NCBI RefSeq assembly: GCF_001757105.1
Contig: NZ_MDHN01000025.1
Location: 1 to 64,000, forward strand
Source: Alteromonas confluentis
GTDB taxonomy: Bacteria > Pseudomonadota > Gammaproteobacteria > Enterobacterales > Alteromonadaceae
Direction: 5' to 3'
DNA length: 64,000 nucleotides
The position numbers and the translations under genes are program-made. Position 1 is the stretch's first letter. Each line of letters begins with the position of its first letter. The notes below the pieces were generated by a model. That model was not told the origin of the DNA. It was given only the letters and a program-made list of their open reading frames with translations, and did not search any database. Below are positions 47,127 through 58,451 of this stretch, piece after piece.

Positions 47127-48190
47127 ATCTGTCTACTGCTCACTGGCGCTACAGTAAGGAAGCACCGGCTTGCACTGCTACCTTGAAAGCCAAGCCTGAA
47201 GACTTTGTAGTAACCGAAGAGCTGGGTTACGACTTCAGTAACGACGGCGAGCATCAATTTATTTGGGTAGAGAAAACCTTGGCGAACACGGCGTGGGTAG
47301 CAGAGCAACTGGCCAAGTTTACGGGTTTGCCGCTGCGCAATGTGTCGTATGCGGGCCGCAAAGACAAATACGCCGTTACCCGTCAGTGGATTGGCTTGCA
47401 CGCGCCGGGAAAGGCCGATTTTGACTTTTCGAAACTGGCGATTCCAGGCGTAAAAGTGTTGGCTCAACATCGCCACAATAAAAAGCTACGCACCGGCCAA
47501 CTGAAAGGAAATCACTTTGCGATTACCTTGCGCAATGTGAGCGATGCAGACAAACTTATCGCCGAATTACAACGCGCTGCCGTGCAAGGTGTTCCCAACT
47601 ACTTTGGCGATCAACGTTTTGGCAATGTTCGCATTGGAGAAACTGGCGAACGTTTGGAAGGTGGAAATCTTCAACTAGCGGCAAAAATGGTGGGCGGTGA
47701 AGCCATCCGAAACCGTAACAAGCGCAATATGGCAATTTCCGCATTACGCAGTTGGTTGTTTAACGAAGTGATCAGTACACGTATTGAAAACGGCGCATTA
47801 AATACGGTACTCCCCGGCGACGCTCTGATGCTGTCAGGCTCACACTCCTTCTTTATTAACGATGGTGAAGATTCCACCGTTCAACAGCGTTACGAACAGC
47901 AGGATTTATCACCAACAGCGCCATTATGGGGCAAGGGCGACTTGCCGTCGAAAACCATTGCCGCCGCACTGGAATTATCAGTGACAGAGCAATTTGAGCC
48001 AATCACCACATTTCTTGCCGCCGAAGGGTTAAAACAAGAACGTCGTCCGGTAAAAATCTGGCCGTCGCAACTTGAATGGCAACATAACGGTGATACAGTT
48101 GTTGTTTCTTTCAGTCTGCCTGCCGGCTGCTACGCCACTACGGTGCTCAGAGATTGTGTAGATTTAAGCACCGTTCAAAGCGCAGATTAA
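47123..48190 (+). CDS. truD: tRNA pseudouridine(13) synthase TruD
   Basis: TruD makes pseudouridine at tRNA position 13. It is 355 residues (E. coli 349). The catalytic Asp lies in [15 protein letters not shown] (about residue 80), and the TRUD insertion domain spans roughly 150-310, with [13 protein letters not shown] just before it. It lies between ispF and surE as in other gammaproteobacteria. A 25-base gap separates it from surE. Confidence 0.96.
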   Translation: MNLSTAHWRYSKEAPACTATLKAKPEDFVVTEELGYDFSNDGEHQFIWVEKTLANTAWVAEQLAKFTGLPLRNVSYAGRKDKYAVTRQWIGLHAPGKADFDFSKLAIPGVKVLAQHRHNKKLRTGQLKGNHFAITLRNVSDADKLIAELQRAAVQGVPNYFGDQRFGNVRIGETGERLEGGNLQLAAKMVGGEAIRNRNKRNMAISALRSWLFNEVISTRIENGALNTVLPGDALMLSGSHSFFINDGEDSTVQQRYEQQDLSPTAPLWGKGDLPSKTIAAALELSVTEQFEPITTFLAAEGLKQERRPVKIWPSQLEWQHNGDTVVVSFSLPAGCYATTVLRDCVDLSTVQSAD

Positions 48191-48215
48191 GTTTTCTACT
48201 ATTTCCGGAGCATGC

Positions 48216-48965
48216 ATGCGCATTTTATTAAGTAACGACGACAGTGTATTTGCCAAAGGCATTGCGATCTTATTTGAAACGCTGACTAGCCGACACGACG
48301 TTACCGTTATTGCCCCAGACCGAAACTGCAGCGGTGCCAGTAACGCGCTGTCCCTGCACAGCCCACTGCGTATTCAACAATTAGATAACGGCTTTTATTC
48401 GGTAAACGGCACGCCTTCCGACTGTGTGCACCTGGGTGTAAATTGCTTTTTGGAAGAAGATCCAGAGTTGGTTGTTTCGGGGATTAACCACGGTGCGAAT
48501 CTCGGTGATGATGTTATTTACTCTGGCACTGTTGCAGCCGCAACCGAAGGTCGCTATATGGGTCTTCCTGCTATTGCGGTTTCCCTCACCAGTCATGAAG
48601 GCAAGCATTTCGACACCGCGGCTCGGGTAGTCCTGGATATCATCACCAAGTTAGAAAGCCATCCTTTGCCTGCTAATCAGATTTTGAATGTGAACGTACC
48701 GGATGTTCCTTACGATGAATTAAAAGGGATTAAAGTGACTCGCCAAGGCCGCCGACATCGCGCGGAAGCAATGGTAAAAGCGAAGGATGCTTTTGGCCGC
48801 GAGATCTACTGGTACGGTCCTGCCGGTGCGGAACAAGACGCCGGCGACGGTACCGATTTTCATGCAATAGCCAATGGGTATTGCTCCGTCACACCACTCA
48901 GCGTGGATATGACAGCCCACAGCAGCCTGGGTACCATGGAAGAATGGCTGAATAAAAAAATCTAA
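48216..48965 (+). CDS. surE: 5'/3'-nucleotidase SurE
   Basis: SurE is a metal-dependent nucleotidase and exopolyphosphatase tied to stationary-phase survival. It is 249 residues. The acidic metal-site pair appears in [13 protein letters not shown] (residues 4-16); other signatures are [23 protein letters not shown] and [25 protein letters not shown] (from about 88). It begins the surE-pcm-yqaA-nlpD-rpoS series. Confidence 0.97.
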   Translation: MRILLSNDDSVFAKGIAILFETLTSRHDVTVIAPDRNCSGASNALSLHSPLRIQQLDNGFYSVNGTPSDCVHLGVNCFLEEDPELVVSGINHGANLGDDVIYSGTVAAATEGRYMGLPAIAVSLTSHEGKHFDTAARVVLDIITKLESHPLPANQILNVNVPDVPYDELKGIKVTRQGRRHRAEAMVKAKDAFGREIYWYGPAGAEQDAGDGTDFHAIANGYCSVTPLSVDMTAHSSLGTMEEWLNKKI

Positions 48966-48996
48966 TAACAATTCTAACAGGAACACATTTGTTGCA

Positions 48997-49632
48997 ATGA
49001 GAACATTGAAAAAAGGTGAAATGCTGGCTGAACTTCTGTTCAGTGAAGGTGTGCGTGATCAGAAAGTGCTAACGGCTATCGCGGCCACGCCCAGAGAACT
49101 GTTTTTACCCGATGCCCTCAAACACAAGGCATACCAGAACACTGCCCTGCCCATTGGTCAAGGCCAGACCATATCGCAGCCTTATATCGTGGCAAAAATG
49201 ACCGAGCTGCTACTCAAGGCGCAGAATAATCCACGTAAGATCCTTGAGATCGGCACGGGCTCTGGTTATCAAACAACAATTTTAGCTCAGCTTTTTGGTC
49301 ACGTTTACACTGTGGAACGTATTAAGTCGTTGCAGTTCCAGGCAAAGCGCCGAATGAACCAGCTAGATTTGCACAATGTGTCTATGAAGCATGGTGATGG
49401 CTGGAAAGGCTGGCCAAGCAAAGGGCCTTACGATGCCATTCTGGTTACTGCAGCCGCGAGCAGCCTACCGCAGGACTTGTGTGAGCAACTTGAAGAAGGT
49501 GGCCGCTTAATTATTCCTGTAGGCAGTGAGCAGCAAAATCTACTCTGTGTTGACAGAATCGACGGTGAACTGAAAACAGAAACCATCGAGGCTGTTCGAT
49601 TTGTACCACTGGTTGCAGGAGAGCTTCAGTGA
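48997..49632 (+). CDS. pcm: Protein-L-isoaspartate O-methyltransferase Pcm
   Basis: Pcm methylates isoaspartyl residues in damaged proteins using SAM, allowing repair. It is 211 residues (E. coli 208). Motifs are [18 protein letters not shown] (substrate loop, about 48-65), the SAM-binding [12 protein letters not shown] (about 81) and [12 protein letters not shown]. It overlaps the next gene by 4 bases. Its place before nlpD-rpoS is conserved. Confidence 0.97.
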   Translation: MRTLKKGEMLAELLFSEGVRDQKVLTAIAATPRELFLPDALKHKAYQNTALPIGQGQTISQPYIVAKMTELLLKAQNNPRKILEIGTGSGYQTTILAQLFGHVYTVERIKSLQFQAKRRMNQLDLHNVSMKHGDGWKGWPSKGPYDAILVTAAASSLPQDLCEQLEEGGRLIIPVGSEQQNLLCVDRIDGELKTETIEAVRFVPLVAGELQ

Positions 49633-50207
49633 AAATTTTTCAGCCATGCTATGATTTGGCGCTACGTTGGTCGCGACATCAGTTCGCCAGCAGATACCTC
49701 GCGTTGCTCAGCTTCGCAGAATCCATGTTCTTTCCCATTCCGCCTGATGTCATGCTTGCCCCTATGTCGATGTCTCGGCCCCAACGAGCCTGGACGTTTG
49801 CACTTATCACTACAGTAGCTTCTGTACTGGGTGGTATTGCAGGATATGCGCTGGGATATTTTACTTTTGAGGCCTGGATCGAGCCCCTCGTCATTTCCGC
49901 TGGTTATGAAGGTAAGCTTCAGACTGCGATGGATTGGTTTGAAACCTATGGCGTTTGGGTGGTTTTCCTCGCCGGGTTCTCCCCTATCCCCTATAAAGTG
50001 TTTACCATCAGTGCGGGTGTATTAAATATGGCATTCATTCCCTTCCTTATTGCTTCGGCAGTGGGACGAGGAGCCCGCTTCTTTTTAGTCGCTGGTCTAA
50101 TGAAATTGGGTGGTGCTGCAATGGAAGAAAAGCTACGGGAATACGTCGAAATTCTTGGTTGGGCCACCATTGGTCTCGCCATTCTTGCTTATCTCATCCT
50201 TCACTGA
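49629..50207 (+). CDS. YqaA family DedA-like membrane protein
   Basis: This 192-residue inner-membrane protein has about five hydrophobic segments and the SNARE-associated/DedA (VTT) features: [21 protein letters not shown] near residue 30, [14 protein letters not shown] and [22 protein letters not shown] (reentrant loop region). YqaA proteins are a short branch of this family, which includes phospholipid-flipping proteins. Its role here is not known. It starts within the pcm stop (4-base overlap) and ends 8 bases before nlpD. Confidence 0.9.
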   Translation: MKIFQPCYDLALRWSRHQFASRYLALLSFAESMFFPIPPDVMLAPMSMSRPQRAWTFALITTVASVLGGIAGYALGYFTFEAWIEPLVISAGYEGKLQTAMDWFETYGVWVVFLAGFSPIPYKVFTISAGVLNMAFIPFLIASAVGRGARFFLVAGLMKLGGAAMEEKLREYVEILGWATIGLAILAYLILH

Positions 50208-50215
50208 CACCGTTA

Positions 50216-51076
50216 ATGCGAACCATTTACGTTCTTCTTGGTTGTTTTTCCGTCATTTTTTTGACGGCCTGCTCTAGCTCAACAGGCCCCGCGCCAGTGA
50301 CTTTGCTCAATAGTCAGGTAGAAAAAAAACAATCGGGGTCAGAGATTCAAAGCTATGTAGTAAAAAAAGGTGACACGCTATTTGCGGTCGCCTGGTACAC
50401 CGGAAATGACTACCGAGACATTGCAAAATACAACTCACTATCAGCACCTTACGATATCTACCCTGGTCAAAAACTGCGCTTAGCCCCCCCCTCTACGACA
50501 TCGCTGACACGCAACACCCGCCCCAGAAAAGTGCAAGAAAAAACTGGTACGACCAGTAAAATATACAACAAAAGGGGTGTTGACCCTAAACCGGCACAGG
50601 CGTACAGTGAACGTGAAATTAATGTTAACGGACAAGAAGTTACCGCCGTCAAACCTTTGACTAAAACTGTCAATAACCCGTCCAGAAGAGACTTTCCGGA
50701 TAAGGTGTCAAAATGGGTTTGGCCAAGCAATGGCAACATTACGTTAACATTCAGTAATACTGAATCCGGTAATAAAGGTTTAGACTTAAGCGCCCAAAGA
50801 GGTTCACCAGTTTTAGCCGCCGCCGATGGCAAAGTGGTATACGCCGGTAACGCATTACGTGGTTATGGTAATTTAATCATCATAAAACATACGAATGCAT
50901 TATTGAGTGCTTATGCACACAACGCTAAGCTTTTAGTCGATGAACAGCAATGGGTAGCCGCAGGGCAACAAATTGCAACCATGGGCGACAGCGGAACAGA
51001 TTCAGTGAAGCTACATTTCGAGGTCAGATATCGCGGGAAATCGTTAGATCCCCTGCGCTATTTGCCGAAACGATAA
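50216..51076 (+). CDS. nlpD: Amidase-activator lipoprotein NlpD
   Basis: This is a 286-residue lipoprotein from ATG 50216: signal peptide with lipobox LTAC (Cys19), a LysM peptidoglycan-binding domain (about 42-87, YVVKKGDTLFAVAWYTGND) and a C-terminal LytM/M23 domain (about 185-283). The M23 active-site residues are changed: the first metal His is replaced in NKGLDLS, and KLHFEVRY has lost the first His of HxH. So it should activate an amidase (AmiC in E. coli) rather than cut the wall itself. An upstream in-frame ATG at 50159 lies inside yqaA and gives no signal peptide. It precedes rpoS by 71 bases. Confidence 0.95.
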   Translation: MRTIYVLLGCFSVIFLTACSSSTGPAPVTLLNSQVEKKQSGSEIQSYVVKKGDTLFAVAWYTGNDYRDIAKYNSLSAPYDIYPGQKLRLAPPSTTSLTRNTRPRKVQEKTGTTSKIYNKRGVDPKPAQAYSEREINVNGQEVTAVKPLTKTVNNPSRRDFPDKVSKWVWPSNGNITLTFSNTESGNKGLDLSAQRGSPVLAAADGKVVYAGNALRGYGNLIIIKHTNALLSAYAHNAKLLVDEQQWVAAGQQIATMGDSGTDSVKLHFEVRYRGKSLDPLRYLPKR

Positions 51077-51147
51077 TAATAACAATAAATAATAATAAAA
51101 TTTGAGGAGAACATCGCAGGGTAACCAACAATGCAGGAGATGCTGTC

Positions 51148-52146
51148 GTGGGTCAGACAAAAGCCGCTGTAATCGAATCAAAGTCTCGTGATGAGTTAGA
51201 CGAGATGGACATGCCAGTGAATATGAAAGCTGGTAACACTAACACTGCCGACATAGACGACGATACTGATGACTCAGTATTCGTTCAGGACGACTTACCA
51301 AAGAACCTGGATGCAACCCAGCTTTATTTGGGAGAGATCGGCTTCTCACCTCTATTAACTGCCGAAGAAGAAGTCTATTTTGCCAGACGCGCTCTGAAAG
51401 GCTGTGAAGCTTCCAGAAAGCGCATGATTGTATCCAACCTTCGCCTTGTCGTTAAAATAGCGCGCCGCTATAACAATCGCGGTCTTGCACTGCTCGACTT
51501 GATTGAAGAAGGTAACTTGGGTCTTATCCGCGCTGTTGAGAAATTCGATCCGGAGCGAGGCTTCCGTTTCTCAACTTACGCAACCTGGTGGATTAGACAA
51601 ACCATCGAACGTGCCATCATGAACCAGACGAGAACCATTCGCCTGCCTATTCATGTTGTCAAAGAACTCAATGTTTATCTGCGTTGTGCCCGTGAGTTGT
51701 CGCAAAAGCTCGACCACGAACCCACTGCAGAAGAAATCGCTACCGAGCTCGATAAGCCTGTCGACGAAGTATCACGCATGCTGCGTTTGAACGAGCGTAT
51801 CACCTCTGTAGACACCCCCATTGGCGGTGAGAACGATAAAGCCCTGTTAGACATACTTGCAGACCAGAATGAATTTGGTCCGGAAGAAGACCTGCAGGAC
51901 AACGATATGAAAGCAAATATCGTGAAGTGGCTGGAAGAACTCAACGCAAAACAGCGTGAGGTACTGGCTCGTCGTTTTGGTCTGTTAGGGTATGAGCCAT
52001 CCACTCTAGAAGATGTGGGTGCAGAAATCGGTCTCACACGGGAACGTGTACGTCAAATCCAGGTTGAAGCATTGCGCAGACTGCGGGATATGCTTAGCCA
52101 TCAAGGATTGTCGTTAGAAAGTCTGTTTGATCAGATGGGCGAATAG
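51148..52146 (+). CDS. rpoS: RNA polymerase sigma factor RpoS
   Basis: RpoS directs the general stress and stationary-phase response. It is 332 residues (E. coli 330). The 1.2 region begins [17 protein letters not shown]. Region 2 holds [21 protein letters not shown] and [18 protein letters not shown]. Region 3 has [15 protein letters not shown]. Region 4 has [19 protein letters not shown]. The start is GTG with AGGAG upstream; no in-frame ATG precedes it. As in enterics, transcription probably includes a promoter inside nlpD. mutS, often next to rpoS in this class, is absent here and folA follows instead. Confidence 0.97.
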   Translation: MGQTKAAVIESKSRDELDEMDMPVNMKAGNTNTADIDDDTDDSVFVQDDLPKNLDATQLYLGEIGFSPLLTAEEEVYFARRALKGCEASRKRMIVSNLRLVVKIARRYNNRGLALLDLIEEGNLGLIRAVEKFDPERGFRFSTYATWWIRQTIERAIMNQTRTIRLPIHVVKELNVYLRCARELSQKLDHEPTAEEIATELDKPVDEVSRMLRLNERITSVDTPIGGENDKALLDILADQNEFGPEEDLQDNDMKANIVKWLEELNAKQREVLARRFGLLGYEPSTLEDVGAEIGLTRERVRQIQVEALRRLRDMLSHQGLSLESLFDQMGE

Positions 52147-52170
52147 CCCTCAGATAAGTGGAATTGGCTT

Positions 52171-52220
52171 AGGCAATACTGTGATATAGGCACATGGTGC
52201 TTACATCACAGTATCTGCCT
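52171..52220. repeat. Long stem-loop between rpoS and folA
   Basis: AGGCA-ATACTGTGAT (52171-52185) pairs with ATCACAGTAT-C-TGCCT (52205-52220): ten perfect base pairs, one unpaired C, then five more. The loop holds a smaller hairpin, GCAC-ATG-GTGC (52190-52200). No T-run follows on either side. It fills most of the 85-base gap between two convergent genes and could act as a terminator-like or mRNA-stabilising 3' structure for rpoS or folA. Confidence 0.75.
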
Positions 52221-52231
52221 GGCGATATGCT

Positions 52232-52741
52232 TTAGCGTTTGCGCTGAAGCGTGACAAAACGATAATTATGCGGGTTCGCCTCATCAGCAATATGCTGTTG
52301 GCTTTCCGCTTCATCCCATTCCGCATGTGCCAGATAATCAGGGAAACGGGTATCGCCCGCTACTTGCAAATCAATGTGGGTAAGATAAAGGGTTTCTGCC
52401 ATGGGTAGAAACGTTTCATATATCTTACCACCACCAATAATCATAATTTCCTGTTCATCGCCCACAAGTGTTTGAGCGACTTCCAGCGCCTGCTCTGGCG
52501 AGCTGACTACGATAACCGACTCCGGGAAATCCGTAGTAGTTGACGATGTCACCACGATATTCGGACGGCCAGGTAACGGCCGGCCAATAGATTCGTAGGT
52601 TCGGCGCCCCATTACCACCGGCTTGCCTAGCGTAACGGCTTTAAAATGCTTCAGATCAGCGGGTAAGTGCCATGGCATATCATTATCGGCACCAATCACA
52701 CGATCGTGGGCCATGGCTGCAATCATTGCTAACTTCATCAC
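52232..52741 (-). CDS. folA: Dihydrofolate reductase FolA
   Basis: FolA reduces dihydrofolate to tetrahydrofolate with NADPH, supplying ThyA and one-carbon metabolism. It is 169 residues (E. coli 159). Motifs are IAAMAHDRVIGADNDMPWHLP (active-site Asp near residue 29), VVMGRRTYESIGRPLPGR and IMIIGGGKIYE. GGGAG precedes the ATG. It lies 17 bases after obgE on the same strand, so the two may share a transcript. Confidence 0.97.
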   Translation of the reverse strand: MMKLAMIAAMAHDRVIGADNDMPWHLPADLKHFKAVTLGKPVVMGRRTYESIGRPLPGRPNIVVTSSTTTDFPESVIVVSSPEQALEVAQTLVGDEQEIMIIGGGKIYETFLPMAETLYLTHIDLQVAGDTRFPDYLAHAEWDEAESQQHIADEANPHNYRFVTLQRKR

Positions 52742-52758
52742 AACTCCCTGAAATACGA

Positions 52759-53922
<1,164 letters not shown>

Positions 53923-54043
53923 TTACTCCGAGTCGTTGTCGACTACCGTATTTGAAAACTAAGTTTACACCATTGTGACAATCACTACATCGCCAATCTG
54001 ATGAAGGACACAGGGCCCTGTAAAAAATCTTGTTACTACAAAC

Positions 54044-54071
54044 AAAAAACCCCGCTTACGCGGGGTTTTTT
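54044..54071 (-). terminator. Terminator of the rplU-rpmA operon
   Basis: The stem CCCCGC (54050-54055) / GCGGGG (54060-54065) has a TTAC loop, flanked by A-run and T-run so that six T follow it on the minus strand, 30 bases after the rpmA stop. It would also work on the plus strand. Confidence 0.9.
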
Positions 54072-54100
54072 AAGCCTGTTCGGCGTAACGTCAATCGGGA

Positions 54101-54358
54101 TTACTCGCCGATGATGCTCACGAATTTACGGTTGTTCTTGCCCTTAACGTCGAACTGAACTTTACCGTCTTTCAGAGCAAACAACGTGTGATCTTTACCG
54201 ATACCTACGTTGTCGCCAGCGTGGAAACGAGTACCACGTTGTCTTACGATGATGTTACCAGCAAGAACTGATTCACCGCCAAAGCGCTTAACACCAAGGC
54301 GTTTACTTTCTGAATCACGACCGTTTTTGGTACTACCACCAGCTTTTTTGTGTGCCAT
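54101..54358 (-). CDS. rpmA: 50S ribosomal protein L27
   Basis: L27 is a small basic protein of the large subunit whose N-terminal tail reaches the peptidyl transferase centre. It is 85 residues, as in E. coli. The start [20 protein letters not shown] and the core [15 protein letters not shown] are diagnostic. GGAG lies before the ATG. It follows rplU by 15 bases in the conserved rplU-rpmA operon. Confidence 0.98.
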   Translation of the reverse strand: MAHKKAGGSTKNGRDSESKRLGVKRFGGESVLAGNIIVRQRGTRFHAGDNVGIGKDHTLFALKDGKVQFDVKGKNNRKFVSIIGE

Positions 54359-54373
54359 GTGTTCGTGCTCCTA

Positions 54374-54685
54374 TTATGCGTTGATACCAGTGATTTTCAC
54401 TTCTGTGAACCACTGACGGTGACCCGCTTGTTTACGGTGATGTTTACGACGACGGAACTTAACGATAGTTACTTTATCGCCACGACCGTGTTGTACAACT
54501 TCAGCAGTCACTTTACCACCAGCAACTAAAGGTGTGCCGATCTTGATGTCGTCACCGTTGCTAACCATTAATACGTTATCGAATTCAACAGTCTCGCCTG
54601 GCGCGACTTCGATCTTCTCTAGACGAACGGTCTGGCCTTCAGCCACACGGTGCTGTTTACCGCCACTTTGGAAAACCGCGTACAT
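54374..54685 (-). CDS. rplU: 50S ribosomal protein L21
   Basis: L21 binds 23S rRNA in the large subunit. It is 103 residues, the E. coli length. It opens [20 protein letters not shown] and ends with the basic [19 protein letters not shown] block. GGAG stands before the ATG. It is the first gene of rplU-rpmA and is driven by a clear sigma-70 promoter at 54741-54769. Confidence 0.98.
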   Translation of the reverse strand: MYAVFQSGGKQHRVAEGQTVRLEKIEVAPGETVEFDNVLMVSNGDDIKIGTPLVAGGKVTAEVVQHGRGDKVTIVKFRRRKHHRKQAGHRQWFTEVKITGINA

Positions 54686-54740
54686 ATTCTACTCCGCTCT
54701 GCGTCTCTTTGACGCTTCATATTCAAAAAACAGGGCGCGA

Positions 54741-54769
54741 ATTGTACGTGAAACATCCTGAGATCTCAA
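54741..54769 (-). promoter_or_regulatory. Sigma-70 promoter of rplU-rpmA
   Basis: On the minus strand TTGAGA (54764-54769) and TACAAT (54741-54746) are exactly 17 bases apart. A GC-rich stretch (CGCGCCCTG) follows the -10 box, like the discriminators of ribosomal promoters. The transcript should start near 54734, giving a leader of about 50 bases. Confidence 0.75.
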
Positions 54770-55150
54770 CCCCGAAAAGCACAAAATTTGATTATTTTTC
54801 GCGCTTCGGTTCAATACGCACCCGGGGATGCCGAAAATCAACAATTGCCAGTAAAATTTCATCAAACTAAAAACACCAAGAAATTGATTCTATTGGTAAT
54901 TTTTGTAACGCAACCAGACTATTTGTTCTTGTTGCCGTTAACTGAAATTCACAACAAAGTGATGTCGACACGGGTTTTGTGTGGAGGGTATTTTACGGAT
55001 ATATGACATAAATTAAATAATTAATATGCCTATTAGCTAAAATTTTTCTCACCATTTCAGTTTTTTAAGTTATCCGGGTGGATACCCCAACAGATTCAGG
55101 TACAATCACGGCTTCAAATGAATTCAGCAAAATTTACTCACGACATGCCA
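54770..55150. promoter_or_regulatory. rplU/ispB divergent intergenic region
   Basis: Beyond the rplU promoter this AT-rich stretch shows no convincing coding sequence. TACAAT at 55101-55106 is a possible -10 box for ispB, with a poor -35 upstream. If it is used, the transcript would begin near 55113, leaving almost no leader for an ATG at 55118 but a normal one for the ATG at 55151. Confidence 0.4.
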
Positions 55151-56125
55151 ATGGACATCAATGCGATCCGCGAGCTAGCCGCAGCGGATATGAAAGCGGT
55201 AAACGCGCTTATACAGCAGCAAGTCGACTCCGATGTTGCCCTCATCAATCAGTTAGGCTTTTACATCGTCAACAGTGGCGGCAAACGTCTGCGCCCGTTG
55301 CTTTGTGTTTTGGCTGCACGATCCATGGGGATCACCAGCGATCAACACCACACTCTGGCCGCGATCATCGAGTTTATTCACACCTCCACGCTGCTTCACG
55401 ACGATGTGGTAGACGAATCTACATTGCGCCGTGGTCAACAAACAGCAAACGCACTATTTGGTAATCAGGCCAGTGTTTTGGTGGGTGACTTCCTCTACTC
55501 TCGCTCATTTCAGATGATGGTAAGCCTGAAAAGCATGCGGGTGATGGAAATCCTCTCCGATGCCACTAATCGTATTGCCGAAGGAGAAGTGCTGCAACTG
55601 ATGAACTGCAACGATCCTGATACCACAGAAGAACGCTATTTCGATGTGATCTACGGCAAAACTGCACGCTTGTTCGAAGCGGCAACGCAGCTTGCTGCCG
55701 TGCTTACTGAACAGCCTGCACCTATTGAATCTGCCATGCAGGATTACGGAAAGCATTTAGGTACCGCCTTCCAGTTGGCAGACGATATTATGGATTACGT
55801 GGCCGACAGTGAAGAAATGGGCAAGAATGCCGGTGATGATTTAGCAGAAGGGAAACCTACGTTGCCCTTATTGTATGCCATGTGGCATGCCAAAGATCCC
55901 GACGATCAGGCATTGATCAGAGAAGCGATCGAAAAAGCCAATGGCCTTCCTCATCTTGCACGCATTCAGCGCATCATGGATGAAACCGGTGCACTCGATT
56001 ATACCAAACGCTGTGCAACTGAAGAGGCAGACAAGGCGGTAAAAGCCCTCGACCCTGTTCCAGAATCCGATTTCAAACAGGCTCTCATTGCGCTGGCACA
56101 CATTTCTGTAGAGCGCACCAAATAG
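55151..56125 (+). CDS. ispB: Octaprenyl diphosphate synthase IspB
   Basis: IspB lengthens farnesyl diphosphate to the C40 side chain of ubiquinone and menaquinone. From ATG 55151 it is 324 residues (E. coli 323), and MDINAIRELAAADM aligns with the usual start; ATG 55118 would add 11 residues. Neither has a clear ribosome site. The two aspartate-rich motifs are LLHDDVVDES (first, about 85) and QLADDIMDY (second, about 212), with GGKRLRP near residue 45. It is divergent from rplU, as in E. coli. Confidence 0.95.
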   Translation: MDINAIRELAAADMKAVNALIQQQVDSDVALINQLGFYIVNSGGKRLRPLLCVLAARSMGITSDQHHTLAAIIEFIHTSTLLHDDVVDESTLRRGQQTANALFGNQASVLVGDFLYSRSFQMMVSLKSMRVMEILSDATNRIAEGEVLQLMNCNDPDTTEERYFDVIYGKTARLFEAATQLAAVLTEQPAPIESAMQDYGKHLGTAFQLADDIMDYVADSEEMGKNAGDDLAEGKPTLPLLYAMWHAKDPDDQALIREAIEKANGLPHLARIQRIMDETGALDYTKRCATEEADKAVKALDPVPESDFKQALIALAHISVERTK

Positions 56126-56146
56126 CGCTCAGTCGCCGTTTCAAAG

Positions 56147-56175
56147 GTACTCAGTCGTTAACGCTGGCTGAGTAC
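56147..56175 (+). terminator. Possible weak terminator after ispB
   Basis: GTACTCAG (56147-56154) and CTGAGTAC (56168-56175) form an 8-bp stem with a 13-base loop, 22 bases past the ispB stop. The following bases are only moderately T-rich. Confidence 0.45.
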
Positions 56176-56293
56176 TCTTCATTAATTCTTTAATTTCAGT
56201 CATTTTCTCTTGGAATCGGTCAAAATTCAGGCACAATAATCGCTTACCATTTCTTCGGTTTTTAATACGGATATTATTAAAGAGGTAAGGATT

Positions 56294-56902
56294 ATGAAGA
56301 AATTGACCATTCTCTTCTGTTTGATTTGCAATTTCGCATTTGCAGACATCATCAATTTTAATACTAACTCAAACAACCTGTTTCCAAACGATCTGGTGAT
56401 CGCCGACAACTTCGTGTTTACCGAAATGGGGCAATCCATGACTTTGGGTACAGCCATGAATGATATTCCCCTAGTCGCGAGCAATGGCACCGTTCATCTT
56501 ATTGATTGGGCTGGCGCCGGTATGATGTCTTTTATGCGGATGAACGCTGTCGACCAATCGGCGTTTTCACTCAGCGCTTTCGATTTTTCCAGCGGTTATC
56601 TGGATGGCTCAAATATGGCGGGTGTACTGTTTGTTAGAGGGTTCGACGCCAATGGCGTGATGACGGGCATGGAACGCTTCAATGGTGCCGACTTCACCTT
56701 CAACGCCTTCACCACCTTAAGCTTAGGTGCGGCGTTTGAAAATGTGAGCTTTGTTACCTTCATGGCGCAGGGCCCGCAAAATCGTGTGGGCTACGATAAC
56801 TTTGTAGTGAATCAGGTGGTCAGCGTATCAGAGCCCGCTAGTCTGGCAATCCTGCTCGCTGGCATGGCTGGCATAATGTTGAAGCGTCGTAAAACAACTT
56901 AA
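56294..56902 (+). CDS. PEP-CTERM sorting domain protein
   Basis: This 202-residue secreted protein has a signal peptide (MKKLTILFCLICNFAFA) and a C-terminal sorting signal at about 178-202: a proline motif (VSEPASLAILL), a hydrophobic helix and a basic end (KRRKTT). This is the exosortase (XrtA-type) recognition tail, with Ser in place of the first Pro of the usual PEP. The middle is a beta-rich, Asn/Phe-rich domain with no named fold. It was likely made for export and attachment to exopolysaccharide. AGGTAAGG precedes the ATG. It stands alone between ispB and pepQ. PrsT, 46 kb away, belongs to the same system. Confidence 0.87.
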   Translation: MKKLTILFCLICNFAFADIINFNTNSNNLFPNDLVIADNFVFTEMGQSMTLGTAMNDIPLVASNGTVHLIDWAGAGMMSFMRMNAVDQSAFSLSAFDFSSGYLDGSNMAGVLFVRGFDANGVMTGMERFNGADFTFNAFTTLSLGAAFENVSFVTFMAQGPQNRVGYDNFVVNQVVSVSEPASLAILLAGMAGIMLKRRKTT

Positions 56903-56930
56903 TGCTCCGGCACAAATTTATTCACGCCAA

Positions 56931-56969
56931 TAAAAAACCGGCTAGTGCGGCAAACATGCAATAGCCGGT
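56931..56969 (-). terminator. Terminator of pepQ
   Basis: ACCGGCTA (56937-56944) and TAGCCGGT (56962-56969) form an 8-bp stem with a 17-base loop. On the minus strand six T follow. It lies 38 bases past the pepQ stop and may also stop the convergent PEP-CTERM gene. Confidence 0.7.
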
Positions 56970-57007
56970 GTCGTTTATAACGCAATGATCTGTTGCGATC
57001 ATCGTTA

Positions 57008-58360
<1,353 letters not shown>

Positions 58361-58451
58361 TCAGTTCGCACTAACGGGGCAATCGCGTTGAAATAATTAT
58401 AACATTTAGCTTATCACGCCGAAGATAACGTGAAAAACGGGTGGGGAGATC

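Noticed and set aside
54011-54020. Ten-base palindrome CAGGGCCCTG near the rpmA terminator
   Set aside because: It is short and isolated; a chance palindrome is the simplest view.
54788-55006. 72-codon open frame in the rplU/ispB gap
   Set aside because: It has no ribosome site, AT-rich composition and no conserved-looking motif; it is more likely promoter DNA.
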